Positions 8,951 through 18,613 of a stretch of 19,281 nucleotides of DNA are shown here, piece after piece; the stretch's first letter is position 1; every line of letters begins with the position of its first letter. The notes under the pieces were generated by a model, which was given only the letters and a program-made list of their open reading frames with translations, made no database searches and was not told where the DNA came from. The stretch comes from Phellopilus nigrolimitatus (taxonomy: Eukaryota > Basidiomycota > Agaricomycetes > Hymenochaetales > Hymenochaetaceae): the NCBI GenBank assembly GCA_021029095.1, contig JAJOHG010000447.1:1-19281 (forward strand), written 5' to 3'. The translations under genes and the position numbers were made by a program.

Positions 8951-10660
8951 TCAAACGATGAACCTATAAATCAAATATGCAAGGAGAGAAATCATCACAG
9001 CCAAAAGCACGTCCGACGTGCAAGAAGAGTCCGCGATAGGCCCCATGCGCACCGCATCACGCAGCGCCTCCTGCAGGGCCAGCGCCATGGCCTCCATCCC
9101 GAACAGGCTCTCCGCGCGCACCCGCGCACGATCCCCGAGAGCCGCCCGCTCAGCCGCGTCAAGCGTCACAATCTCGCGCAGCGCCTCCGCCCACGCGTCC
9201 GCGTCGGGCGGGACGAGCCACCCCGTGCGTGCGGCGGACGGCGCGGTGACGACGCTCTCGGTCGGTCCGCCGCTGTCGCACGCGAGAACGGGCACACCGC
9301 ACGCCATGCCCTCGACGGGCCCGATTCCGAAGTGCTCGTTCGTGGGCGTGTACAGCAGGGCGAGCGTCGATGGCGCGGTGAGTAGCGCGGAGCGCTGTGG
9401 TGTGGTGAAGCTGAGGAGGAAGAGGACGTCTGCTGCGGACGCGTTGGATGCGGAAGGTGACGGGAGGTTTGGGGGTGTGGTGTGAGAAGGCGTGGTTATC
9501 CAATAGCTGAGACCCTTCGAGTCAGCTACTTCGATAAGCTCCTTTAGAGTTTCGAAGTTGTCTTGTATTCTGGGGTCGTAGCCACCTGAATTTCAGATAA
9601 GCAAGCTTTGAGGATTAAATTAGGATTAAATTTACCAGCAAGAACGAGTCGCAATGTGTGAGACGATGCAGGGCTAGAGGCACTTTGGCGAAGCAGCGCG
9701 AAGGAATTCAGTGCCAAAGCAATGTTTTTCTTTTTTTCAAATCGATTTAAGGAGAGTAGAGTCGGACGATCCCTACTCTTCGCAAATTATGCCTTAATCC
9801 ATTTCAAAGACAAAATTCGAAGTACGTACGAGATGACTTCCTGCACGTTCGGGTCATTCGACGATGAAGGGGGCGCGTATGCTGATATATTGATTCCAGG
9901 GTATATCACACGTGGTTTGCGTGGTATTGAAAAGAAGGAATTGAATACTCCTGCTGTGAACCGGGAGTTGGCTAACAGTACGTCTGCGCTGCCTATACTA
10001 TCATAAGCACGCACTTCCGACCACAGCTGAGCAGCAAACGTACCGGTTGTCTTCTCTTCAAACCAGTCCATCGGCAAACGGTACAGCCTCTTCAACGCAC
10101 TCCCCTTCCTCCGCCGCGCGGTCCCGCCGACAAACGCGCCATCCGCAAGAAGCTTGTCGGGGAAATGGCAGTAGAATACTATGCGCCTCTTCGCGTACGT
10201 CCGCAGGAAAGGCACGCACGTCGAGAGCTGGTCGACGAAGTACACGTCATACCTGGACGCGTCCGTGCGCAGAAGGTGTGCGGTCAGATGCAACTGGCGC
10301 AGGTGCGCGAAGAGGATGTGAAATTTATCCTTGTACGAGCGAGGAAATGGAGACTTGACATGGTGGACACGCAGAGTCCCTGGCAAGCATAGGAATAAGA
10401 GGTGCGTAGGTGACTTGACATGCAAACCAAGACGTACCGTCGCGCGTCTCGTCGAAGCAGTGTGCTGGGTCGTGGTGGGACGTATATATTTCTACAGAGT
10501 GCCCGAGACGCTGCAAGCCGAGTGCTGCGTCGATAACGAGACGCTCAGCACCGCCTAGATTGAAGACTGTCAATGCGGTCACCCGTGTGCGGCAACTTGA
10601 CACGAACTCACCAATTCCAAGGTCAGGGTGTATGAACGCGACTTTCAGCTTATCGTTCAT
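8951..10660 (-). CDS. ALG2: ALG2, alpha-1,3/1,6-mannosyltransferase of N-glycan precursor synthesis
   Basis: GT4-family glycosyltransferase that adds the second and third mannoses from GDP-mannose to Man1GlcNAc2-PP-dolichol on the cytosolic ER face. Six exons: 10660-10612, 10554-10438, 10379-10044, 9992-9830, 9775-9636, 9585-8951. Introns are 57, 58, 51, 54 and 50 nt. They total 1440 nt, 479 residues, normal for ALG2. Blocks seen: [20 protein letters not shown] at the N-terminus, RIVFYCHFPDKLL, RLPMDWFEEKTTGSADVLLA, RVIYPGIN, LLSLNRFEKKKNIALAL, the GT4 EX7E motif as EHFGIGPVE, and GVPVLACDSGGPTESV. The protein ends in a hydrophobic helix (LLAVMISLLAYLIYRFIV), a membrane anchor as expected. 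The intron 4 boundary (9776-9829) has a second reading with donor GTACTT that adds one residue. Exon 6 is clearly more GC-rich than the others and yields long meaningless open frames on the opposite strand. Confidence 0.94.
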
Positions 10661-11326
10661 TGTGCAGTTTTGGGCACTCTCCGATAGCTACCCTTTCTCT
10701 TTTGTTCTGTAAAACCGCCAGGGTATCACTGCAGTCGTAGTATCTGGTGAGCTGTCAAACGCTGATCTAATTGGAAGGTAACGATGGCACTGTCACACAA
10801 ACACGAGCTTGAGACGTTCGAACCAATTGACTTGCAACATTCGAACGAATCGACACTGTTGGCAAAAGGACAGATTACATTGATGCGTATGCGATGGGAA
10901 TAAGTACATGCTGGGAAGATTGCTACAGTTCTGCGATTTTAGGTTTGAAAGGCAACTTGAAATGGTGCGCATAGCGAGAGGACTGATATACATGAGAAAG
11001 ACCGAGTGGAATACGATTTGATAGTGTCCAAGGCGCAAAGTACGAATGGATTAGAGCAGTCAGAAAGCATGAAAAAATAAGCTTCCGCATAGTTGGACCT
11101 GCAATGGTAAGGTAACGGACACTGGAAATAGGCTCAATCAGTACGATGTTCATCTCAACAATGACACGAAGCGGGTAGAATCAGAATTAAAAAAGGCAAT
11201 ATCGGTTTGTCCGCATCCCTTTGGGGGTATCGGTACAGGTCTGATATGTGATCATCATGGAAGGAAGGGCACAAATGGTGCAGATACTAAGACAAGGAAA
11301 GCCGACACTCACTTTCATGAAATAAT
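10661..11326. other. Intergenic between ALG2 start and calcipressin stop
   Basis: Presumed promoter of ALG2 plus the 3' flank of calcipressin. Short minus-strand open frames at 10793-11153 overlap each other, have no recognisable domain or splice logic, and were not accepted. TTCGAAC-type words recur around 10815-10850; no other structure noticed. Confidence 0.4.
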
Positions 11327-12158
11327 TCAGACTGACGCCGGCATCGGCGGACGCATGGTGTGGGCCGAAGCGAGCTGCCGCGATGCGATAGAGCCACTAT
11401 AGAACCAGCCTTCCTCTTGGTATGACGTGGTTGACTCCTCTTCTGCACTATCCGAATCGCCGCAGTCCTCGACGTACACGCCCACCCCCGGACCCTCCTC
11501 TGGCTCGATGAGCACAGAAACGGACGGCGCGCCCGGCTGGTCACGCTCCTGGGAGACCTGCAGCTTTCGCAGAGCCATGATGAGGTCTTCTGCGAGCGGT
11601 GTGTTGTTTGGAGGTTCTTCGCGGATGGGTTCCCATCCGACGGGCGGAGAGCCCGGTGGAGAGATGAGGAAGTTCTTTTCTATTGCCGGTGGACGAAGAT
11701 GGTATGGGGAGAACCCTGATCCAGAGGGCTTAGGAGACGAGCTCGACGAAGTCGGAATCGGTGTAGGATCGGCACGATAAACACGCAGGACTGTCTCAGG
11801 GCTGTCAAAAATATAAAATTCAGTGAGGGAGAAAATGTGGCGCAAGAGGAAGAAAATAATACCTATCGGAAGTCGCTTCAATCGTCAGACCGTCTGAACC
11901 CAGTTTAGCACTCTCAGCATCGTCGTCAGAATAAAATACCAAAATGACGCGCGCGAAGGCTCGAACAGGTGCCCACGCATAAACTTCGCCATAGGCAGCA
12001 AAATGTTCGCGGAGCACGTCAAGGACGAGGGGATGGAAAAATGCTGGCGTCAAGCCCGTGACGACGAGCGAATTAGTGCGCTGCCCCACCGGAGGTGTAT
12101 TGGACAGAGGCGGCGTCGGGGGCGGGGAGATCATAAGTGTCGAGTTCGATGAAGCCAT
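11327..12158 (-). CDS. RCN1: Calcipressin (regulator of calcineurin, RCAN/Rcn1)
   Basis: Binds and modulates the Ca2+/calmodulin-dependent phosphatase calcineurin. Two exons, 12158-11863 and 11801-11327, with a 61-nt intron (GTATTA...ACAG); splicing joins IEATSD to SPETVLRVYRADPTPI. The total is 771 nt, 256 residues. Residues about 28-110 form the RRM-like N-terminal domain (NSLVVTGLTPAFFHP, HFAAYGEVYAWAPV, ARVILVFYS). The family signature follows as FLISPPGSPPVGWEP (SP-repeat/FLISPP box, phosphorylated in homologues), then EEPPNNTPLAEDLIMALRKL. Downstream, PSVSVL resembles the PxIxIT calcineurin-docking motif, and TMRPP near the end fits the TxxP motif. A TTTTATAAAA box lies roughly 80 nt upstream of the ATG. 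The gene is divergent from CWC22 across 1.3 kb. Confidence 0.92.
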
Positions 12159-12236
12159 TGATGCTTGTTAACTCGTCGTCGTTGTCGTCTTGTCGATGGA
12201 GAGGAACAATGCTGGACGATTGCTGAACGACGTGCG

Positions 12237-12247
12237 ATTTTTATAAA
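12237..12247 (-). promoter_or_regulatory. TATA-like box upstream of calcipressin
   Basis: A TTTTATAAAA sequence sits about 80 nt before the calcipressin ATG, in a stretch without other AT-rich words. It is palindromic, so strand assignment rests on the neighbouring gene. Inferred from position only. Confidence 0.4.
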
Positions 12248-12575
12248 ACTTCCCCTCCCCAATTGGGATAGGTAACATCACCGCCACCTTCCTAATTCGA
12301 ATATTTCGCAGTGCTGTGGCTATGACGCATTCGAACAAGACACCATTTCTTCCCAGTCACCGCCATGCGTAGCGAGCACTGGGGCATTTCAAGATGTACT
12401 GCTTCATTCCAATAATATTGAAGTCAAGCGCTGAAAAATCAGCGTATTTGGACGGCATCGGACTCGGCATCACGGGCTACCAGTACAGACTGACGCTACA
12501 AGCTAATTGCGCGAGGCTATTATGTGAGGCTATAGACAGAACCTGCGGCTGGTCCGGAATCGCGAGAAATTACTC

Positions 12576-12869
12576 ATGCGTAGTTTGGCTGTGATGATGG
12601 TCTTTTCTTGTGGATCTTGTCTCGTCGCTAATACATTCGGGGCCTCCGAGACTGTGCTAGGTAATCATCCTTGGGCCAAACGTCCACATTATTCACCCGA
12701 GGGCCTTATGCTGTACTCGCCCTTCTATGTTGGTCTTGAAAATGTCTTGGTTACTGGTAATTTCTCACCGTTCTTGATTACTGTTCATGAAAGCGTGCTC
12801 AAGAAATTGTGCGTTTACCATTTATTGCATGACTTTTCGCAGGAACTGCTAAAGTCTCACAACTGTTAG
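12576..12869 (+). CDS. Hypothetical small protein, possibly secreted (doubtful)
   Basis: An ATG-started frame of 97 residues in the large intergenic space. The first 22 residues (MRSLAVMMVFSCGSCLVANT) are hydrophobic after one Arg and end in small residues, so they could be a signal peptide. The rest (LGNHPWAKRPHYSPEGLMLY and following) has no family I recognise. An intron-like GTAATC lies at about 12661, so the frame may be part of a spliced gene or mere chance. No homologue, promoter or codon evidence is claimed. Confidence 0.22.
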   Translation: MRSLAVMMVFSCGSCLVANTFGASETVLGNHPWAKRPHYSPEGLMLYSPFYVGLENVLVTGNFSPFLITVHESVLKKLCVYHLLHDFSQELLKSHNC

Positions 12870-13450
12870 CGAGTCGAGCTGATGCTTCTTTCTGCGTGTC
12901 ATCTATAAGATATACTCAAGTCTCCACTGTCTTCGATTCCAAATTGTTTTCCAATTCTTGAATCATTGATTTTTAAGACGACTTTTTTTGTTTTTCGACA
13001 AAATGATCATAGGGGAAGTATCTATCACACATTTCACTTCCAACAAGGCTGTGCTTTCTTTCCTATCTGTAGTTGTTTCACCAGCCACAGTCATAAGTTC
13101 CGATAAAGTGTCTTAGGCGAAATAAAAGCAAATCCCGAAATGGAACTGCTATCTCAATCTTCTGAGATAGAACTTGGTGATTGGGTCACTGGCCGTAGAC
13201 ATAGCTTATTCAAGTTGTATGACACTTTATGACGACTGTCTACTGCTGTCATGGGGGTGCAGAGCAGGTAAGGCAAACCATAACGAGAAGCCAATATGTG
13301 CGTAAAGCAAAATGTCAGACCTTTCTCTTGTTATGGAGTGGCTGTAAAGATTATGTAATATTGCCTCTTTGGTAGGTATTTCAAAAAAGGGCAGCGACTG
13401 CCCGAAGCGTCGTTGAAGTGTTCTCGCAGAGCAACTTCCACTCAACTTCG
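12870..13450. other. Intergenic upstream of CWC22
   Basis: Presumed CWC22 promoter. It contains a perfect 8-bp inverted repeat with a 6-nt loop at 13149-13170 (CTATCTCA ... TGAGATAG) and a small GGGCAG/CTGCCC palindrome at about 13389-13403, about 50 nt before the start codon. No gene was recognised. Confidence 0.45.
13149..13170. repeat. Short perfect inverted repeat
   Basis: CTATCTCA (13149-13156) pairs with TGAGATAG (13163-13170) across a 6-nt loop, about 280 nt upstream of the CWC22 start. It could be a regulatory dyad site or chance. Confidence 0.5.
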
Positions 13451-16437
13451 ATGTCGACAGCGGCGATGTTGCCTCCTGTCTCTGACATCTCCTCTGGTCA
13501 CCTTGTGAGCAAGAGAAAGAGGTATGTGTCGCTTTTCTCTTAGGTTTTCTTTGTGCAAAGTCCTGACTTTCGGATCATACAGGTCGCGCTCGCGTTCGCC
13601 AACGCACGATGCTGCACCTCCCCCTCCTGCAAACCGCCGGAGGTCTATCTCACCCTCGGGAGGAAAAGCCAGAGTTGAGATTCCGAGGATCGATGATGTG
13701 GACCCCGTGCGAAGGAGAGAGCGTGAGCGCCAGTTGGCATTGCGTATGGTGGAGAGCAACCTGGACGGGGACAAGGAAAAGGAAAAGGAAAAACCTGGGA
13801 ACGATGCCAAAGCCGAACTCGCAAAGCTCATGTCGCGCTCGGGCGGTGTCTACATCCCGCCCTCGCGTCTCCGTGCGATGCAAGCGGAGGCTGCAAAGGA
13901 CAAGACGAGCCCGGAGTACCAACGCCTCTCGTGGGACGCGCTCCGCAAGTCGATTACGGGTATTGTCAACAGGGTGAACATCTCGAATATCAAGGACATT
14001 GTGCCCGAGCTGTTCTCGGAAAACTTGATTCGCGGGCGTGGCCTCTTCTCACGTAGCATCATGAAGGCCCAGTCAGCCAGCTTGCCGTTCTCCCCAGTTT
14101 TCGCAGCACTGGTCGCCATTCTCAACACCAAACTGCCGCAAGTAGGTGAGCTGGTGCTAACACGGCTCGTCAGCCAGTTCAGACGTGCTTTTAAGCGAAA
14201 CGACAAAGTATGTTCGTCTCTGACTTGTTGTTTCGGCTTTTACCTAATTATCCCTCGTCTACAGATTGTTTGTCATTCGACAACTACCTTCCTCGCGCAC
14301 TTGGTCAACCAGGGTGTAGCACATGAGATCATTGCACTACAGATCCTCGTTCTCCTGCTCGAGCGACCCACTGATGACTCCATCGAAATTGCCGTGGGCT
14401 TCATGCGTGAAGTGGGTGCTTACCTCGCAGAGAACTCGCCGAAGGCCAACTCTTCCGTGTACGAAAGGTTCCGTGCGGTGTTGAATGAGGGCACTATCAG
14501 TCAGCGCGTGCAGTACATGATCGAGGTGCTTATGCAGGTGCGAAAAGACAAGTACAAGGACAACCCGATCATTCCAGAGGGCCTGGACCTTGTTTTGGAA
14601 GAAGAACAAATCACTCACCAGATTGGCTTGGATGACGAGCTTCAGGTGCAGGAGGGCCTTAGTGCGTACTCGTGCGTTACTTACATTGACGACTGTTGCT
14701 TATTGTCCTTGACAGACATCTTCAAACTTGACCCAAACTATCTTGAAAATGAGGAAAAATACAAGGAAATCAAAGCAGAAATTCTCGGTGAAGGATCTTC
14801 TGATGAAGAGTCAGACGGAGAAAGCGAAGAAAGTGAGGAAGATGAGGAAGGTATGTGTTTAGAACTATATAGTTGGGCTTCCTTGTCTAATTCCTTGCTC
14901 AGCTGTCGCAGAAAAAGAGGGAATCGAAGATCGCACGTCAACAAACCTCGTCAATCTTCGACGTATCATCTACCTGACAATAATGAACGCCCTCAACTAC
15001 GAGGAAGCCGTCCACAAGCTACTAAAAGTACAAATTGAGGAAGGTGATGAGGTAAGCCAGGATTCTTCAATTTTTGCCCAACGTCCCACTAAGTAATCAT
15101 TATAGATTGAGTTGATCAAGATGCTAATCGAGTGTTGCTCTCAAGAGCGATCGTACTCGAAGTACTATGGTCTCATCGGAGAGCGCTTCAGCAAGCTTAA
15201 CCGGGTGTGGACTGATGCGCTCGAAGAATGCTTCCGGGAGTACTACGAGACTATTCACCGCTACGAGACGAACCGTCTGCGTAACATTGCGCGCTTCTTT
15301 GGGCATATACTCGCGACCGACGCGGTATCTTGGGCCGTGCTCGATGTTATCAAAATGAACGAAGACGACACGACGAGCAGTAGCCGTATCTTCGTCAAGA
15401 TCATGTTCGGCGAAGTTGTCGAGGCGATGGGCGTCAAGCAGATTTCAGAGCGTTTCAAAGACCCTGAGGTAAAAAGGTTCTGCGATGGCATGTTCCCCAT
15501 GGATAACCCCAAGAACACGCGTTTCTCCATCAATTATTTCACGAGTATTGGACTTGGTGTTGTCACTGAAGAAATGCGCGAGTACCTTAAGGTATGACTA
15601 ATTAATTCATTTAGTAGAACAAATCATAACTCTTGTTTGTTACAGAACGCCCCGCGCCTGATCATGGAACAGCGACGAGCGCTCCTGGAAGAAGAGTCTT
15701 CATCGTCGGACTCGGATTCAGATCCTACTTCCTCTGACTCTGATTCGGACTCGGACTCGTCAGCGTCTGACTCATCGAGCGATAGGTCACGAGGTGGACC
15801 GCGCAAACGGGCGAGCCCGCCTTCGCGTTCTCCTCGCAGACGTTCGTCTACCCCGCCTCGTCGTGATAACGGGCGTGTGCGGACTAAGGCCGACTCCCGT
15901 TCTCGTTCACCCCCGCCATATCGGGGCTCAGGACGCCCTCCTCGGGCCCGGTCCGATTCGCGCTCGCCCCCGCCCCCGCCTCGCCGGGCTGGAGGCGACC
16001 GAGACCGCTATCGCGAAAGGGATCCGGAGCGCGAGCGCCCGCGGAACTGGTCGCCGAACGGGCGACATAGGGACCATTCCCCTCCTCCACGCCGTTCACC
16101 GCCACCACCACCGCGCCGCGACGAGCGCAACGGGTATGGCAGGCGTGGCGGACGGGACGACTCGCCGGACAGGTACAGAGGCTCTGTGCGGGACCACGAC
16201 CGGTCTCCGCCGCCGCCGCTTCGAAAACGGGATCTCTCCGAGTCTCCTAGGCGAGACAGAATCCGCGGCCGCGCACGCTCGGTCTCCTCATCAGATGCGA
16301 GCTCGCCAAGGGTGCGCCGCCGGTCGCCTATGGACGAACGCATCCGCGACCGCTCCCCTCCAAGACGTGCTCCGCGAGACAGGTCGGAATCGAGGGACAG
16401 GTATAGGGACCGGGAGTTAGAAAGGCGCAGGAGGTGA
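13451..16437 (+). CDS. CWC22: Pre-mRNA-splicing factor CWC22 (MIF4G, MA3, RS tail)
   Basis: Spliceosome component that escorts eIF4A3 to the spliceosome for exon-junction-complex deposition. Seven exons: 13451-13521, 13583-14207, 14265-14661, 14716-14850, 14903-15051, 15106-15591, 15646-16437. Introns are 61, 57, 54, 52, 54 and 54 nt. They total 2655 nt, 884 residues. Order: a short basic RS-like N-terminus, GGVYIPPSRLRAMQAE and SWDALRKSITGIVNRVNISN (start of MIF4G, residues about 130-360, with LLLERPTDDSIEIAVGF and RVQYMIEVLMQVRKD), a Ser/Glu/Asp-rich acidic linker, then MA3 (NLVNLRRIIYLTIMNALNYE, ETNRLRNIARFFGHIL, TSSSRIFVKIMFGEVVEAMG, NTRFSINYFTSIGLG). The last exon is a Ser/Asp run followed by about 220 residues of RS/RD/PPPR repeats typical of nuclear-speckle proteins. 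Introns 2 and 3 are multiples of three and stop-free, so retention would keep the frame. Confidence 0.95.
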
Positions 16438-16567
16438 TAGCTTATTTCTGCTGGAGCGCTGCGGCTAAAAGGAGGCCAATGTGCATGAAGTACTCGCTCA
16501 ACTCAGCTTTACTACTACCTCATTACTTATGTATGCATTCTTGCATTTGCGTTTTTGATGACGATTC

Positions 16568-16573
16568 AATAAA
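16568..16573 (+). terminator. Probable poly(A) signal of CWC22
   Basis: AATAAA in the plus strand about 130 nt after the CWC22 stop codon, followed by TGTTGTTGT. Position and sequence fit a 3'-end signal. Confidence 0.5.
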
Positions 16574-16659
16574 TGTTGTTGTCCGAACACTGCAATGCCC
16601 GTCTAGTCAATAAATCTGCTGTCGTCGAGCTAAAAGACCACCCAGTTTGAGGAAACTCA

Positions 16660-16755
16660 TGCATCATGCGGGAATCGAACCCACGTCGGAACCTAACGAT
16701 TGGGATGAATTCCTCTCTTGGGAAGATTCCATGATAACCACTACACCAATGATGC
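16660..16755 (-). tRNA. tRNA-Gly (anticodon CCC) with 24-nt intron
   Basis: Folds as a complete cloverleaf on the minus strand: acceptor GCATCAT/ATGATGC (7 bp), D arm beginning GTGT with loop AGTGGTTA, anticodon stem GAATC/GGTTC, T arm GTGGG-TTCGATT-CCCGC, discriminator A at 16660. The mature length is 72 nt. With stem positions 27-31 set as GAATC the loop reads TTCCCA...A, giving anticodon CCC at 34-36. The intron then occupies 16718-16695, directly after position 37, the canonical place. Shifting the stem by one base would give TCC instead, but that leaves position 26 and the D arm out of register. A TTTT run follows about 25 nt downstream as the Pol III terminator. A and B box sequences (GGTGTAGTGGT, GGTTCGATTCC) are present. 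Confidence 0.92.
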
Positions 16756-17122
16756 ATAATTTACGTTGACATGTGTAATAAGATGTAGGGTTATCACATT
16801 TAGTTCAGCCTTTTTTTCTCTCTCCAAGTTCATTAAGCCCAATATTGTTTCTCATGCTGACAACATCCCCGATCAACACCAAATCTGATCATTACAATGC
16901 AAAGTCAACATTGGATACAGGTTGGTTGCACAACAACTAGCAGTTTAAAGCCAAGAAATAAAGTCCACAATACATATGGATTACAAAACAGGTAGTATCA
17001 GCAATGGAAGGTCCTAAAAACTAGTAAGAAATCCATAGCAACGTGACTATGTGATAATGTAAGTATCGCAAAGCTTGTAAACTGACAGATTGAGACGAAA
17101 TAGAAACATAGATATGTAGACT
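16756..17122. other. Intergenic between tRNA and M50B-like gene
   Basis: AT-rich 3' flank of the minus-strand metallopeptidase gene and 5' flank of the tRNA. No gene recognised. Confidence 0.4.
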
Positions 17123-18613
17123 CTATAACCCAAGAACAACAAGGAAAGCTGTCGATGCGAGCGACACCAAGTAAACCGCTGATGTCGAGAGGGACGCGGA
17201 CGGGAAGCCTGCGGACGCTCCGGGTATGGGTATGAAATGAAGGGAGTCTTGTTCTTGCTGGGATTCCGATTGCTGCAGAGCGAGGAGTCTTCAGGACATC
17301 ACGTGATGGGCGTGAAATCAGAGGATAAGCTCACCTTGAACGCTGCGAGTCCGACGACAATCCCCGCGGCGAAAAAGCAAAATGCAATGATGAGCCAGAT
17401 GACGCCCCAAACTAGACGTGAAAAAAAAATCATTAGGAGCTTCTCAGAATCGTAACACACACGACGAACCTTGCGAAGGGCAGCAGCCGCAGATGTGAGC
17501 AAATGCCGACGCATCGGATGAATTCACCTTGCGAGCGATTGTATCGTCTGGGAGAACAAAACGAGAGGCAGAATTAGCAGTTATTAGAGGATGGATAAAG
17601 ACAGGCAAAAAAGAAAAAGACGCACCGATGACGTCCCAGAGGACATACATACAAGACATGACCCCAATGAGAAGTACCTGACGGGAGCTCAGAGATCCAC
17701 GCACATGGACTCTATTAACTTCGAGCACTTACAAAATATCGCAACGCAACGCCACCCTTAACAAACCAGAACAAGATAATGATGGCGGACATTCCCAGGA
17801 TCAAGGCCCACGTTCTACACCGAGGAACGCAGTTCAACATCCGTGCGGCCAGATAGCCTAATTATAGGAGACGTACAGCCAATTTCTCCGAGCCCACCAT
17901 AGTGTGAAAAGAAAGAACGCAGCCAAAACGATACAGGCGACTTTGCTCGCATCAATGTCGAAGCCGCAGGCAATTAGACACGCGCCGATGAACGAGGAGC
18001 CAAGGTAGCCCGCGGGAAGCGTTATGATAGGAACTCCTCCTGACATACGCGTCGCACCACCTTCATCAGCTGTTTTCAATGAGACACAATGCAGAGAATA
18101 AGACGTTGGTTATGATCTGAGGAGTAAAAACGCGTACGGTCAAGCTCAATGGACTCGATGTGTGCGCAAGTAAGCAGGCCGGCGATTGCATGGCTCATCT
18201 AGAGTCATATATATTAGAGATTTTCAGTGATGCATCCTAGGACATACCTCATGAAAGCCAACAGTAAGCAACCTATGTTGATAATAAGCTTCCTGTTCGA
18301 GCGAAAGGATTGAAACACGCACTTGAACGTGTAGACTGTACAAAACCACCTGGTTAGTTTAAATAACACCTCGATCCTCACTCAAAGACGCACTTATCCA
18401 GTTCAAAAACTGGCACATGCCTAATCTTCATTGTCAACGGGCATCAGCATAAAAATCCAAGACTTTCGTACCATAGAATAGCGATGGCAATAACGTAGCA
18501 TCCTGCGACGATCAGCGTGGTTCGTTGTGTGGCGGACGGCGTCACTGCGATCTGACATCCCTCGGGAAAATTTGCAAAAAATCGTGAGCATCGTGTTCAT
18601 TCAAGGCGGGCAT
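17123..18613 (-). CDS. Peptidase M50B-like integral membrane metalloprotease (frame break in first exon)
   Basis: Multi-pass membrane protein of the M50B-like family with the zinc motif HEMSH (HExxH). Exons: 18613-18472, 18420-18394, 18349-18323, 18272-18248, 18198-18138, 18069-17877, 17814-17733, 17677-17626, 17547-17470, 17411-17335, 17272-17123. Introns are 44-78 nt. About 304 residues if one base is restored. Blocks in order: TTLIVAGCYVIAIAILW, TFKLLTVGFHE|MSHAIAGLLTC, DEGGATRMSGG, TLPAGYLGSSFIGACLIACG, LFTLWWARRNWLTW, LLIGVMSCMYVLWDVIDDTI, SSDASAFAHICGCCPSQVWG, GIVVGLAAFK, and a hydrophobic C-terminus ending LVVLGL. The exon encoding TTLIVAG has no ATG in its own frame; an ATG at 18613 opens a frame one base out of phase (MPALNEHDAHDFLQ). 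Either a base is missing near 18555-18575 or an upstream exon uses the acceptor TGTCAG. The intron 18199-18247 separates HE from MSH. No second metal-binding motif of classical M50 was identified. Confidence 0.85.

Noticed and set aside
8942..9503. Long open frames on the plus strand and in the third minus frame across the right half of ALG2 exon 6
   Set aside because: The region is very GC-rich, so stops are rare. The ALG2 frame has recognisable motifs, while the others encode Arg/Ala-rich sequence without domains.
10793..11153. Two overlapping minus-strand frames upstream of ALG2
   Set aside because: No domains, no plausible splice partners, and they lie where the ALG2 promoter is expected.
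15794..16420. Alternative plus-strand frame of 208 residues and minus-strand frames within the CWC22 RS tail
   Set aside because: They are shadows of the GC-rich RS/RD repeat; the CWC22 frame is fixed by the upstream MA3 domain and splice phases.
16566..16757. Minus-strand frame of 63 residues
   Set aside because: It overlaps the tRNA gene almost completely and reads the tRNA as protein.
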